A stretch of 64,000 bases of DNA. Source: Onchocerca lupi. Taxonomy: Eukaryota; Nematoda; Chromadorea; Rhabditida; Onchocercidae. The notes beneath the pieces were generated by a model. The model searched no databases and was not told the origin of the DNA. It was given only the letters and a program-made list of their open reading frames with translations. Made by a program: the position numbers and the translations under genes. How positions within the stretch are numbered: position 1 is the stretch's first letter; each line of letters begins with the position of its first letter. Location: NCBI GenBank assembly GCA_028564675.1, contig JAOVVO010000239.1, positions 1 to 64,000 on the forward strand. Reading direction: 5' to 3'. This document shows, piece by piece, positions 53,690-64,000 of this stretch.

Positions 53690-53905
53690 AAGTATGATTT
53701 TGCGAATAACAGATAGTTTTATGTATAAATGATTTTCAGTGATCAATCATCGTAAATGATTGATTGATTGATTGGTTGATTGATTGTTCGATCGATTGAT
53801 CTAATTAATTATTTCTGTATGCGACAAATAGTTACACTTATAAATGATTTTCACTAATCAATCATAACTAATGATTGATTGATTGATCGATCAACTGAAC
53901 TAATG
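53690..53905. repeat. Two-copy repeat with GATT microsatellite and dyads
   Basis: A unit of roughly 110 bases ('aaatgattttca...atcaatcat...gattgattgattgat') occurs at about 53695-53800 and 53825-53905. Each unit contains ATCAATCA and its complement TGATTGAT, so each can fold into a hairpin. Confidence 0.65.
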
Positions 53906-53967
53906 GATCCAATAGATTGTTTGTATGGTTCAACGATTTTTATCGCTTTATGGAATATTGTAAGCTT

Positions 53968-54080
53968 TATTAAATAATAATCGCCATATTTAATCATTAT
54001 TCTAATTAAATCGCTATATTTAATTATTATTCTAATTAGACCGTTACATTAAATTATTTTAAATTAAATCGTTATATTGA
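53968..54080. repeat. AT-rich tandem repeat, about 4 units of 30 bases
   Basis: The phrase 'taatt(a)aatcg(c/t)tatatttaat' with variants recurs about every 30 bases. Degenerate and very AT-rich. Confidence 0.55.
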
Positions 54081-54727
54081 ATCACTATCATTAATAAATA
54101 TAATAGTAGTTATAAATGGATGAAATAAAATGATATAATTTATATAATAAGTAGTGCTAGTAAATATTCCGTCGTAAGTTTGAACTTTACTCGAATTTTA
54201 CCTTTATTTAAACTTTACTCTTACGAAAAAGGTCATTTTTTTCGTGTGAAATTGTTAATCTTTCAAATAAACACTTTTTTTTAGATTTATTCAATTCTTC
54301 AAATTATTATTTTTGCATGGCAAACGAAATATGTAAAAAATCGACAATGGGAGTTTGAAAATCGACAGATGATTCCAATCGATGGAACGTATATTTTTCA
54401 ATTTAATAGTTTTTTTTTTCCGTTTCGATATCAAATATTCTTTTTTATATATTCTCATTGAAAGATTTATAAATAAATTTTGAAAATATCATTCAAAAAA
54501 AAAAAAAAAAACTCCCTTTTTGTCCTTTACTTCTCTAAATTAATTAACAAATCTAATTATTCATTCGATTATTTCTTGAATATGTTGTTATTTATTCATA
54601 TTATTTTGTTATATTTTTTAAATTTCTAATAAAAATTGATAAAATCTCGAAATATTAAGGTCCACTTTTGCATATTATTATGCTGAATTTCAAAATACCA
54701 TGAAGGAACTTGCCTAAACTTTGTCAT

Positions 54728-57043
54728 ATGCTTGCAGAAGTTTATTTTAGTTCTGAAAGTTTTCAAGCTCGTTTTCCTGGACTTTATGGCATTTTAACGG
54801 AAACTCCAGAAAGACGTCGAATAAATGGTTAATTTCTTTTTTTTTCCTTCTTTTTTACAGAATTCATAAAATGCAATTTTCTATTGTTTAAGATTCAATA
54901 AATAAAATTATTTGAAATTAATTTTAAATTTTTTTTTTCTTTTTTTTTTTTGTCAAACGTTAACATTTCTGGACTTTTGTTCTCGTTGTAATTTTGATTT
55001 TGAAATTGAATTTGAAAATTAAAAATTAAATTCCACTTTTGTAATTATTTAAAACCAAAAAGCATTATTTTAAACACTGATTAATACAAATATTTTCAAA
55101 TTATTTTGTAAATTAATTTGAAGTATGAAAATTTATTCGTACTTGAAAGATAGTGTAATTTATTTTTTGTTTTTACCTGTAAATCTACCAAACTTTAATT
55201 TGTTTATTGTAGTTTGTTATAGCAAAGTTTAATTTGCTTACTAATTAATTTGTTGCGTTAATATAGATGAGGTTTTATGCTTTACAATAATTAACATTCA
55301 TTTTGATTTTTTTTCCTCAAAAAATTAATTACAAATTGCTGAAGAATGGTAGAAAAAAATATTTATCATTTTTATATAAAAAATTTTAGCATTATTTGCA
55401 ATTGCAATTGCTTCGTTAATTGTTTCTTTGATACATTTAATTCTCTCAATTATGCTATTCTATGGAACAATTACGGTAATCAAATTAATTATTCTTTTTT
55501 TTTTTTAATGAAGAAAAATAATAAGGCAAAACTTATCGTTGATGAAAAAAGATCAATTCAAAATTTCGAATATTCCATTTCTAGGATCATCATTTCATAA
55601 ACAGCCTAATTTATTAGTTGATCAAAATGATAAGACTGTATTGATATTTGATATGGTTTTTTTTTTTGAGAAAATCAAAAGAATAATTTTCTTGTTTCAT
55701 ATCATTATTAGAAAATTCAAAATTTAAATAATTATAATTGAGAATGATAGTAGATTAGGGATTGATTTTTGAAAGTAGAATTTTTATGCAAACTTTTTTG
55801 ACTCAATTATAAAATGATAGTTACATTCTCAACTAGCAATTAAAATAGTTAAAATTTGAATTTTTTTTGAAAAAACATTGAAATGTGATGATCATGAAAC
55901 TTTTTTTTTTTTTTTTAAAATAATGCATCATTTTCAGAAGAGAATCAATTTTATATGGCCATGGTTTTTCACCGCTTTACCTTTAATTATTCTTTCAACA
56001 ATTTATGCAATAATTTGGTGGACAGGTGACATATTTGATGCACAATTGATCATGTCAATCATCGAATTCATCTTTTCCTTAGCAATTAATGTAAACTTTT
56101 GCGCATTATCAGCATATCAGAGCGAATTGATTATCGTAAAGTTTGTTTCCTACCTGGATCTAATTGTTTAATTCATACTTATCGCATATATTAAAAGTTA
56201 AGTTACTTAATTAATTAGTAATTAAGATATTAATTATTTGTAGTAAGCAGTAAATAAGAATAAAAGCACATTTATAATAGTAGAAAGATATTTGCAGAGT
56301 ATATGTTTTGTGATTGTTTTACTCTTCTTCTTTCGCTTCAAAAAAAGTTTAAAATTAAATAAGTCCTTGAAAGATGTGAATTCTTTCAAAAATTCATCCG
56401 ATAACAAAATACTATCACGGAAAAATAACTGGGACATTGAAAAATCCAAGAAATTTACCTCACAAGTAAGGTATGTTATATCTTTAATTATCATACATTT
56501 TATTTATTCCAATTTTTCATCATATATTTTGATATAGCAATAGCATTTTGCATTCAATAACATTTTCCAAAAAAAAAAAAAAAAAAAAAAATGACAAATT
56601 TGTTTTAATTTTAATTAAAATAATTGAAAAGTTAAAACAGTTTGATGAATAAATTGTTATTTAAGGAAAAAGAATGAAACGAATAGAAATTCATGCATTA
56701 TGCTATCATATTCACAACGAATTCTTGCTTCAAAAGGTTAAAAATTTAACATATTTTATTCATTTTGACTAAAAATAAATTTATTTCAATTTAGTCAACT
56801 TAATTTTAAATCTCCTCAAAAAAAAAAAAAAAAATTATCAATAATTCAAGAGCGAATCAATCATCTTCTCATCAAATCATAAATTTTTGAAGAATCTGAT
56901 GTGAATAAATGATTAGAAATGATTTTAGTTGAAATGTTTTGAATTTAGAAAATGCCAGACAATTGCGCTTAACAGCTGATCGTTTAGCTGAACATAATCG
57001 AATATTATGTAATGAAGATGATAACTGTTGGAGGTGTAATTAA
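54728..57043 (+). CDS. Unrecognised protein with four membrane helices
   Basis: I do not recognise this gene. Six exons can be joined with matching phases: 54728-54827, 55390-55475, 55938-56135, 56298-56470, 56666-56736, 56949-57043, giving 240 aa. A hydrophilic N-terminus (SFQARFPGLYGILTETPERRR) leads into four hydrophobic segments at about 34-57, 67-90, 97-119 and 128-140. A basic cytoplasmic-looking tail follows (KKSLKLNKSLKD...), then a short helix (ENARQLRLTADRLAEHNR) and a Cys-containing end (CNEDDNCWRC). The layout, with both ends likely on the same side of the membrane, is that of small tetraspan proteins, but no family motif is evident. Weak points: acceptor TTTAAG before 56666, no confirmed transcript, and a possible additional exon upstream, since CTTGCAG at 54731-54737 could itself be an acceptor. 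The gene is convergent with the collagen, 236 bp away. Confidence 0.65.
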
Positions 57044-57113
57044 TTATAGGACGAATTGATCGGTTGATATAATCTTTCAATCTTACATTTATATTAGTGT
57101 GTTCGCATAAAAA

Positions 57114-57119
57114 TTTATT
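57114..57119 (-). terminator. Likely poly(A) signal of the collagen gene
   Basis: AATAAA on the - strand about 160 bases after the collagen stop, within an A-rich stretch as read on the - strand. The neighbouring + gene ends at 57043, so the two 3' UTRs probably meet or overlap here. Confidence 0.4.
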
Positions 57120-57279
57120 TATTTATTTTTTTTTTTTTTGAAACGTTGAAATCAAAGAAAAAAAAGAAGAGAATTTAATTAAAATGAATCAAATTTGAAT
57201 CCAATGGAAGTCATTTTTAATTTAAATTTGATTAATCCAATCATAGGATAAATGAATTTTTTTCAAATAATTATTATTG

Positions 57280-60061
57280 TTAGTATTCTGTAGGAGGCGA
57301 ATATTCTTCATCTGTTTTACCGCTTGAACCTGGCGAATATTCTTCACTTATTTTACCACCTAAACCTGGCGCAAATCCTTTTGGCGCATATTCTTCACTT
57401 GTTTTACCGGCCACACCTGGCGGAAATCCTTTTCCTATTTTGCCCTCCGGAATTCGCGGACCACCGATAGTTCTGCTTCTACCAGGACATGGGCAATATT
57501 CGGCATCAGTTCCCGGCATTCCTTCTTCACCAGGATCACCTTGTTCACCCTAAAATATATTGAATGAATTAATCGAAATATGAAATTTCATTGATTGTAG
57601 CATTTAAATTGCATTTTTCAAAAAATGCTTTTGCTTATTTTCATTTTTATTTCAAATAATTTATCATAGATTTGCTATAAATGGAATTAAAATTCAATCG
57701 ATTGACATGGTTTCTCAAAATATGCCGAATTTAGCATGAATTTTTGCGTAAAATTTAGGTTAATAGATGATTTACCTGTTCGCCGTCATCTCCTCTTTCA
57801 CCGTCAGGTCCACGTTCTCCGGGTGGTCCTTCAGGACCCGGTTGTCCAGGTTCGCCTTCATCACCTGGCTCACCATCTGGACCGGCGGGACCCGGAGCTC
57901 CTTTCGGACCTGGAACTCCCACAACACTCTCGGAATCAAAACCTGCTTCTCCTTTTGGTCCTTCTTCACCCTTTGCTCCAGGTGGCCCATCTGGGCCCAT
58001 CTATGAATTCAAATTTTAGCATCATAAAATGACAAATTTATTAATACTTCGAAATTCAAAAAATAGTACAATCATTAAAAAATTGAGTAATTAATTGAAT
58101 TCGCTAAACATTGGAAAAATTGTTGATGCATTAAAAAGGATTTAAAAAAAAAAAATTAATCAATCAGCTAATCTTAACCTGCCCTGGAAGGCCTGGGTTA
58201 CCATCGTGACCAGGTGCTCCGCCGCGACCACGAGAGCCACGCATTCCTCGAGGCCCAGGACGACCTGGTGGGCCTGGCTCACCTGGCGGGCCTGGTGGGC
58301 AATAGAAACAGCGTTCGAATTGCTGTAATTGTTCATGTACATCATTCGCCTCTACGCCACTCGGAGCATCCTGAATTTTGAATCTTTTTTGTTGTTTTTA
58401 AATTTACTAAGGCCTGTTATTAATTTCCCTTAAAATGACTTCAATAAATACTATAAAATCAGCCTAAATTATTAACTTTTACAAAAATTTATTCATTTCA
58501 TTGACAGACAGACATATGCAGAAACTTCACAATCATTCATTCTAATCTTTTCTTTTCAAAAAAAAAATCAATAATTTAAAAAAAAGAATACCATTCCATC
58601 CATTCCATCGTAGCCGTCCATGCCATTTGGACCTGGAGGTCCTGGAGGTCCCGGTGGACAATTATTTTTCTCTTCAACATTTTCACCTAAAATATATCGA
58701 TAGTTATCAAGGCATAAAGCTAAAAGATGGAATGTTAATGGCTAACTTTCATGCTGATCGAATGATACAGTTTTATCATCGAAAAATTGTCTATATTGAT
58801 GAACTACCCCCTCCCCCCCCAAAAAAAAAAAACAATACAACAAAAGGGGAAATGGTTTTGAAATATACAAAAAATTCGAAATCAATCCTTTTCTAATTAA
58901 AATTTATTGAAAATTTTCATCAATAAAATGCAACCCAATGATGGTGAAATATAGTTGTTGTCTGTTTCTTCTTTATAGCCTTCTGCATCTGTAATCATTC
59001 AATGATAATAATCAGTGATAACACTCATTAATATTATGTTGAATCTTTAGGTGATCCTATGTTTGCAATCGAAATAATGAAATTTACTGATGAGACAAAA
59101 GTTTGAAATTGAGTAAATTTGTATTTTGCTGGAGTTCCTTCAAAAAGTTCAGCAAAAGTTCTAAAATGATATTTTTGGATCTTCTTCTTTATCTATGATT
59201 TCATTTATTATCAGAATGATAATTAATGATAACATTTCTTCTTACATTAACACTTGTGTTGCTTTTTTTGCAAATGAGCCAACTATATATCATTTTTTCT
59301 CGATATTTAATGCTATTACTCGAACGAACTTATTACAGCCTAGATTCTATTATGGCCTAGAAATTAGAGTTTTCTTGATTCTTACTTGATTCTGTGTTAT
59401 AGGAATCAGATCTTTTGGACGATTCTTTAGGTGCTGTAGTTACTTCTGGACTTTCTTTTGATGAAGATTCAGTAACACCTGGACTTTTACTAGTAGAAGA
59501 AAGTTGACGACGTTGACGACGAGTAATATTCATCGACATCATATTTTTCCAAAGATCACTTGCTTTCAGCTTAAAAATATGATAAAATATCCAATCATGC
59601 ATTTGTTAAAATAAAGTAAACGTGAAAATTTATGATTTAGGAAATAATTAGAAGCATAAACTCATGAAGATTTTTAATTCCTAACCGCAATTTCTCAATG
59701 AATCCGCGGTCAATCGGACATTTTAATTTACTTACTATTGTCTTTTTCACGAAAGTTCAAATCAAATATTTAAGTTTTTTTTTTTAGTGAATATTTTTTA
59801 TTAATCATTTTTATTTACAATACTTTTTTAGTACCGTAATATTTTTAAATGCTACCGTATACTCATCAAAATAGTATTTCTATCTTTTTTTTTCAATCTA
59901 TTGTAAAATATTATTACCTTGAATGCTTCGATCTCGATGTCAAGTTCATTTTCTACCGCTTTTATTTCATTGCTAATGTGCATTACGGCAACAATTAGAC
60001 CAAATAATGTAACAGCTCCGATGCCACAAGCTCCAATCAAAATATTCTTGATTTTTGACAT
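57280..60061 (-). CDS. Nematode cuticle collagen
   Basis: Structural protein of the worm cuticle, secreted by the hypodermis. Exons in coding order: 60061-59918, 59569-59386, 58686-58592, 58370-58179, 58000-57776, 57549-57280; phases agree, 369 aa. The N-terminus has the cuticle-collagen membrane anchor (MSKIKNILIGACGIGAV..., helix about 9-29) and the conserved DLWKNMMSM block. A furin/BLI-4-like site RRQRR (65-69) follows. Next is an unusual Ser/Lys/Glu-rich stretch (about 70-118), then Gly-X-Y blocks broken by Cys clusters (NNCPPG, RCFYCPPG, EYCPCPG), as in this family. The tail carries three repeats of the form GK(T/I)(S/D)EEY(A/S)P and ends PTEY. The tyrosines could serve dityrosine cross-linking (inference). 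Which numbered collagen this is cannot be told from sequence alone. Confidence 0.95.
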
Positions 60062-60075
60062 CTTGCATCAGTAAT

Positions 60076-60098
60076 TACAGTACCCTGGAAGTACTGTA
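60076..60098. promoter_or_regulatory. 8-bp dyad just upstream of the collagen start
   Basis: TACAGTAC (60076-60083) and GTACTGTA (60091-60098) are perfect inverted copies with a 7-base spacer, 15-37 bases before the collagen ATG. On the - strand the spacer holds CTTCCAG, a candidate trans-splice acceptor, so the dyad could fold around it or be a protein site. Function is inference. Confidence 0.4.
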
Positions 60099-60315
60099 CA
60101 GCAGTAGAAAACATGAAGATCGTAATACTAATCGTCACATTAATCATTTATCAAACCAAATCATTTCTTATTTTTAGTGCAATAAAGTGAATGAATCATT
60201 TCCAAAGACAATGAGGGAATGAAGAAAAAAAAGATTATAATTAAATGAATCAAATTTCAGACTTAAATTAAAATGCTTAATTGTTTTGTTTAATTAAGCA
60301 AAAAGTTTTTTAACA

Positions 60316-60341
60316 ATGGTACTCATTTTCGAGTACCATTC
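60316..60341. promoter_or_regulatory. Perfect 10-bp dyad in the collagen upstream region
   Basis: AATGGTACTC (60316-60325) and GAGTACCATT (60332-60341) are exact inverted copies with a 6-base spacer, about 255 bases upstream of the collagen ATG. It shares a GTAC core with the dyad at 60076-60098. Could be a binding site for a dimeric regulator or a chance hairpin. Confidence 0.4.
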
Positions 60342-61540
60342 TTAAATTTAAATATTGTTAAAATTGAACAAATCATCATCTCTACTCTTTTTGAATATCT
60401 TTGATTAATCATTTTCATTTATAATATTTTTAAACATTTTCATATCGTATCAGTCATCTTACTATTCAGTTTTATAGATTGAATATTGGGATTAAATAAT
60501 GATATAATTGTGATTAAATTGTATCTGTTATACGGCAAAAAAAGAAACAATAAATCAATTTTTGGCTAAAATTTCATAAATTTCATTGATAAAATAGTAA
60601 GATTATGATGTGAGAAAAATCAAGCAGATATTTCAAGTAAAGGTTAAAAGAATGAATATAGATGACATGACTTGATAAAAATAATGAAAACGAAAAAAAA
60701 AAAGAGACGAAAAGAAAAAAAAGAAGATTAAAAACAATAATTAACTTTTTTTTAAATGATCTATCAAATATTCCGATAAGAGATATTTATTTATCAATTC
60801 ACTGGATGAATTTTAAATTTACTACGAATTAATGAAATTATGTCCCATATTTGTTTATTACTATGTCTTCATTATATTCTTTGTTGCTATCGATATCAAT
60901 AAATCATTTGACATTATCAATTTTACTACTTCAAAACTATTGCTATTATCAGTGTTACAATTATTATCATGTTAATCAATAAATTAGTCTATTATATAGT
61001 AAGAAATTTTTTTATATAAAAATAAAATTTTTCAATTTTAAATAGAATTTTCAAAAAATTTATACTTTAATTTCTAAATTGATTGTAGGAGGGAAAAAAG
61101 GCATTTCGGGAGGTTCTAAATTTGATGAAAATAGGGCAGAAATAACGTAAGTCGGGATTAACTGATGATTAAAATAATTCGAATGAAATAAATATAGGTC
61201 ATTAGGTGAATAGTAATATTGATAATGATATTCTGATCTGTTTCTCTTATCAGTTATAATCAATGAAATGATTGAATAAATGAATACATGCATGCATTAC
61301 ATTTTGAAACTAAAGAATGAAAGTAAGGTAAAAGAAACATTACTAAGATCATTAATTATCAGATTATCGATGCCTTGCAAAGTTTCAGGTTTATTCAGGC
61401 TTTTTCTGGACGTTTTTCAAATTTTTTTTATAATTCTAAGTAAAATTGGAAGAAATAAAAATATAAATCAGAAATGCTTTTAATTCTAACATCAATTTGC
61501 TAATAATAAAATATTTGTAATTCACTTGAAATTATGCAAT

Positions 61541-61672
61541 CTCGAAAATTTTTTTTCTTCAAGATTAGAATTCGAAAGGATGAAATTTGGTGATTTTAAT
61601 CTGAAATCTCAAAAAATCTTTTTCTTCGAGATTAGAATTCGAAAGGATGAAATTTGGTGATTTTAATCTTTT
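61541..61672. repeat. 67-base tandem duplication
   Basis: The unit 'gattagaattcgaaagga...ttggtgattttaatct' occurs at about 61563 and again at about 61630. The core of some 45 bases is essentially identical, so the duplication is recent. Confidence 0.85.
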
Positions 61673-63891
61673 CCGAAAAAGTAAGAAATCGATTTTGCAG
61701 ATAAATTCCGAAAAAAGAATTCCCTAATGAAATGAACGCATTGTAATCTTTTGATTCCTATATTCAATTACTGCATTGAGATCAAAGTGATTGTTTGAAA
61801 GATTCTAAAATTACGATTATTTTTTTTATCAGAAAAATATTGGAATTAGTTTAAGCCTCATCCATGGATGCGGAAGAGTTTGAACATCGATATAATAATA
61901 TTAATAATTAATAAAACTATAAAAGCAAAAAAAAAGCCGATACTCTGTGATTATGAAAAATATGAATAATTTAAATCTTTACTATTAGTGTGATTAATTA
62001 GCCAAATAAGTGAATTACTCCTGAACAATGCTGAATGTGATAATTGAGAATTTTGATAAAAAGATTTGAACCAACCAATGATTGCTGCTGATCATTGGCA
62101 TTAACAAACTGATTGATTCGAATGATAATGATAATCAACTGAGATCCTTAATATGAGGAAATTTAATTCTTATTCTGTCAGAAAGCAATTTCAAAATGAA
62201 ATAAATCATGGAAAAAATGAATAAAACTGGCATAAAAAACTTTTTTTATAAATTTTGAAAAACAGATTTGAATATCATTTTCTTTTTTTTTTTTTTGAAC
62301 CGATTTGAGTGAAAGAATTTTGCCAATTTCATATTCTTATAGCCTAAATTAAATTTTTCTCGAAACAGTAAGTTGAGAAAATTAAGCAATAAATAGTTAC
62401 AGATGATTTCTTTCAAAATTACCATTTTTTTCTCATTATTGACATTAATTTTTTTCTTTGAATTTAAGTTTTTACATTGCAAAAATAAATTAAATGGAAT
62501 TCTCGTCTACCGAACTATAGAATTCTTGACTGAATTATAATGAACTTTCTGAATCCAAAATCAATTTTCGTATGCATTTCCACATAGTTCGATCATTTAT
62601 ATCTTTTGAATTTTGAACTCCTCATTTCATTTATTTGTCTAGAATAGATAATGAATATCTAACTCAAATTCTAGCTTCTTTAGTACAGAAAGGTCATTAG
62701 TTCATCAGTCAGTTACTCAAACAATCATTTTACATCCTTCTGTCAATCACTACCGTAATTTTTGACAATAAGGTAATACTGGATAACAGTTAGCAAAACA
62801 ATCCTAAATCAGTATAACTAATTAAGTTATTGATCTGTCTAATAGCTTTCACTTGGTTTTTTTTTTGTCTGATTTAGGTAGTTGATGGTACCATAAAATG
62901 TAGTGAAATGAACGAAATGACAATTCATATCCAGTCTGAATTCTAGCTTAATAATTGCGCTTCAATTGTAACAACCGGATATTTCCTGATTCATTATTTT
63001 ATAAAATCTGACCGAAAAATTCACTTCTGGACTCAAATGATCCAATACAATTTTACATTTAAACCGAAGGCAATTTTAATTTACAAATTTTTGTATTTTC
63101 TGAAAAAAAACTATATTTAACAATAAAAATGAAACTTAAAAATTTTATTGAAATATCACAGCAATAAATATGCACCCTTCAACAGTTAATCGATTCTATT
63201 TCAGGAAAAAAATCATTTGTATGTATAATATAATATTGAAATCATTTTATTTATTTATTTTTTTTTAAAGAAATATTTTCAAAGCAGAAGATACAATAAT
63301 TTATTCACAAAGGTTAATTAATAATCATATGCTTAGATTAATTTTAATTTGGAAAATCAAAATGATTCTTATTTATTAGCATACATTTCAATATTTTCAT
63401 GCTCAAATTCTTATGAAAGAAGAGATTGAAAATTGACTAGATAGAAAATGAAACTTCCAAAATTTTAGCTAATTTCATCAACCTAAAAATAAATTATTTG
63501 AATTTATTAGATTGAGTCACTTTTGTTTAAAATAATAATGAGACAAAAGGTTTCATCGATTTCAAAAAACAAAGATATCGAAGAATTTTGCTTCTGCATA
63601 TAGAATTTCCAGCTGATTATTAGCTGACATTTATTGTTTTTCAAAAACGAACTTTGATGACATCAGTTCTTGCATTCCTTGAGAAGTCGCGAAATATCTG
63701 AAAAGAATTGCGAAAAGCATTCATTCGGTCACCTATTCCTTCCATATGAAAATCATCATCAAAATTAACTTCACTTCAAGAATTTTTAATGGACAACAAT
63801 GATGGCATCAAATGTGGAAGAATGATGAATCCTGTAAGAAAAGATTCTGTCCAGAAGTTTTTACTTTTGCATTTTATTTTAAAGCTTAATT

Positions 63892-64000
63892 TCAAACTTT
63901 CATATAAGCATATTCAATGATGACCTGATCAAGAGTTGTTTGACTGATTGAATAGTCCACTGCACCAACTGTTTCTGCAAATTTTGCAACCTTTTCGAAG
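63892..64000 (-). CDS. ABCA-type ABC transporter, C-terminal exon (partial)
   Basis: On the - strand, reading from the right edge, 35 codons give FEKVAKFAETVGAVDYSISQ followed by TTLDQVIIEYAYMKV and a stop at 63892-63894. The pattern D-Y-S-x-S-Q-T-T-L-(D/E)-Q-V-(F/I)-I-x-(F/Y)-A is the conserved end of ABCA-subfamily transporters, just after the second nucleotide-binding domain. The rest of the gene lies beyond position 64000. These proteins move lipids across membranes (CED-7 and ABT proteins in C. elegans); which member this is cannot be decided. The usual Phe is Ile (VIIEY instead of VFIxF). Confidence 0.75.
   Translation of the reverse strand, partial: FEKVAKFAETVGAVDYSISQTTLDQVIIEYAYMKV

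Larger units (their letters stand above)
51959..54727. other. 3' flank of chc-1 and repeat-rich intergenic region
   Basis: No gene is supported. It includes the chc-1 3' UTR, poly(T) and CT-rich tracts (53375-53430, 53487-53511) and local repeats at 53690-53905 and 53970-54080. Open frames near 52297-52777 are Phe/Tyr/Leu low-complexity without domains. Confidence 0.5.
60062..63891. other. Collagen upstream region and spacer before the ABCA gene
   Basis: No gene is supported in 3.8 kb. The first few hundred bases are the probable collagen promoter and contain two GTAC-core dyads. A 67-base tandem duplication lies at 61541-61672. Open frames on the - strand at 61293-61060 and 62482-62246 are low complexity. 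The rightmost part is the 3' flank of the ABCA-like gene. Confidence 0.5.

Noticed and set aside
61060..61293. 77-codon - strand frame ending LEPPEMPFFPPTINLEIKV
   Set aside because: No neighbouring exons or known motif; likely chance frame upstream of the collagen.
63600..63890. Possible extra - strand exon after the ABCA end (acceptor TTCTTACAG near 63832)
   Set aside because: The preceding exon already ends in the expected ABCA C-terminal motif and stop; continuing frames terminate quickly.

Overview
The window looks like nuclear DNA of a parasitic nematode, most likely a filarial (onchocercid) worm. It is very AT-rich, with long poly(A)/poly(T) tracts, many small exons, short introns ending in TTTCAG-like acceptors, a nematode cuticle collagen and a DAF-4-type receptor. 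No ribosomal or transfer RNA genes, CRISPR arrays or intact transposons were seen. The species call is inference from gene content and base composition.

I rebuilt gene models by joining exons by hand, requiring splice sites and reading frame to agree across every junction. Eight genes lie on the + strand: a TGF-beta/BMP type II receptor (daf-4 type, 1362-6991, 14 exons, 653 aa); a LUC7-like U1 snRNP protein (9278-12597); MRE11 nuclease (14181-18067, 531 aa, possibly with one more 5' exon); WDR24, the GATOR2 subunit (18608-25218, 17 exons, 777 aa); ADCK2, a UbiB-family atypical kinase (25790-30956, 593 aa); a membrane-anchored flavodoxin-like protein resembling only the N-terminal half of TYW1 (32456-34481, 275 aa); clathrin heavy chain (39428-51958, 30 exons, 1693 aa); and an unrecognised four-helix membrane protein of 240 aa (54728-57043). 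On the - strand are a cuticle collagen (60061-57280, 6 exons, 369 aa), convergent with the membrane protein, and the last exon of an ABCA-type transporter running off the right edge (64000-63892).

The genes are mostly housekeeping (splicing, DNA repair, amino-acid signalling to TORC1, mitochondrial lipid/quinone biology, endocytosis) plus two worm-specific items (TGF-beta signalling and cuticle). mre-11, WDR24 and ADCK2 are packed head-to-tail with gaps of only about 540 and 570 bp and could be one transcription unit. Otherwise the genes need not work together.

The more unusual items are the four-helix protein, the stand-alone TYW1-like flavodoxin domain with a degraded FMN loop, three GC-AG introns (one cutting the kinase HRD motif), a 138-bp duplication in WDR24 that copied a splice acceptor, a decayed exon copy in clathrin heavy chain, a near-perfect 64-nt hairpin in a clathrin intron, and a tyrosine-repeat tail on the collagen.
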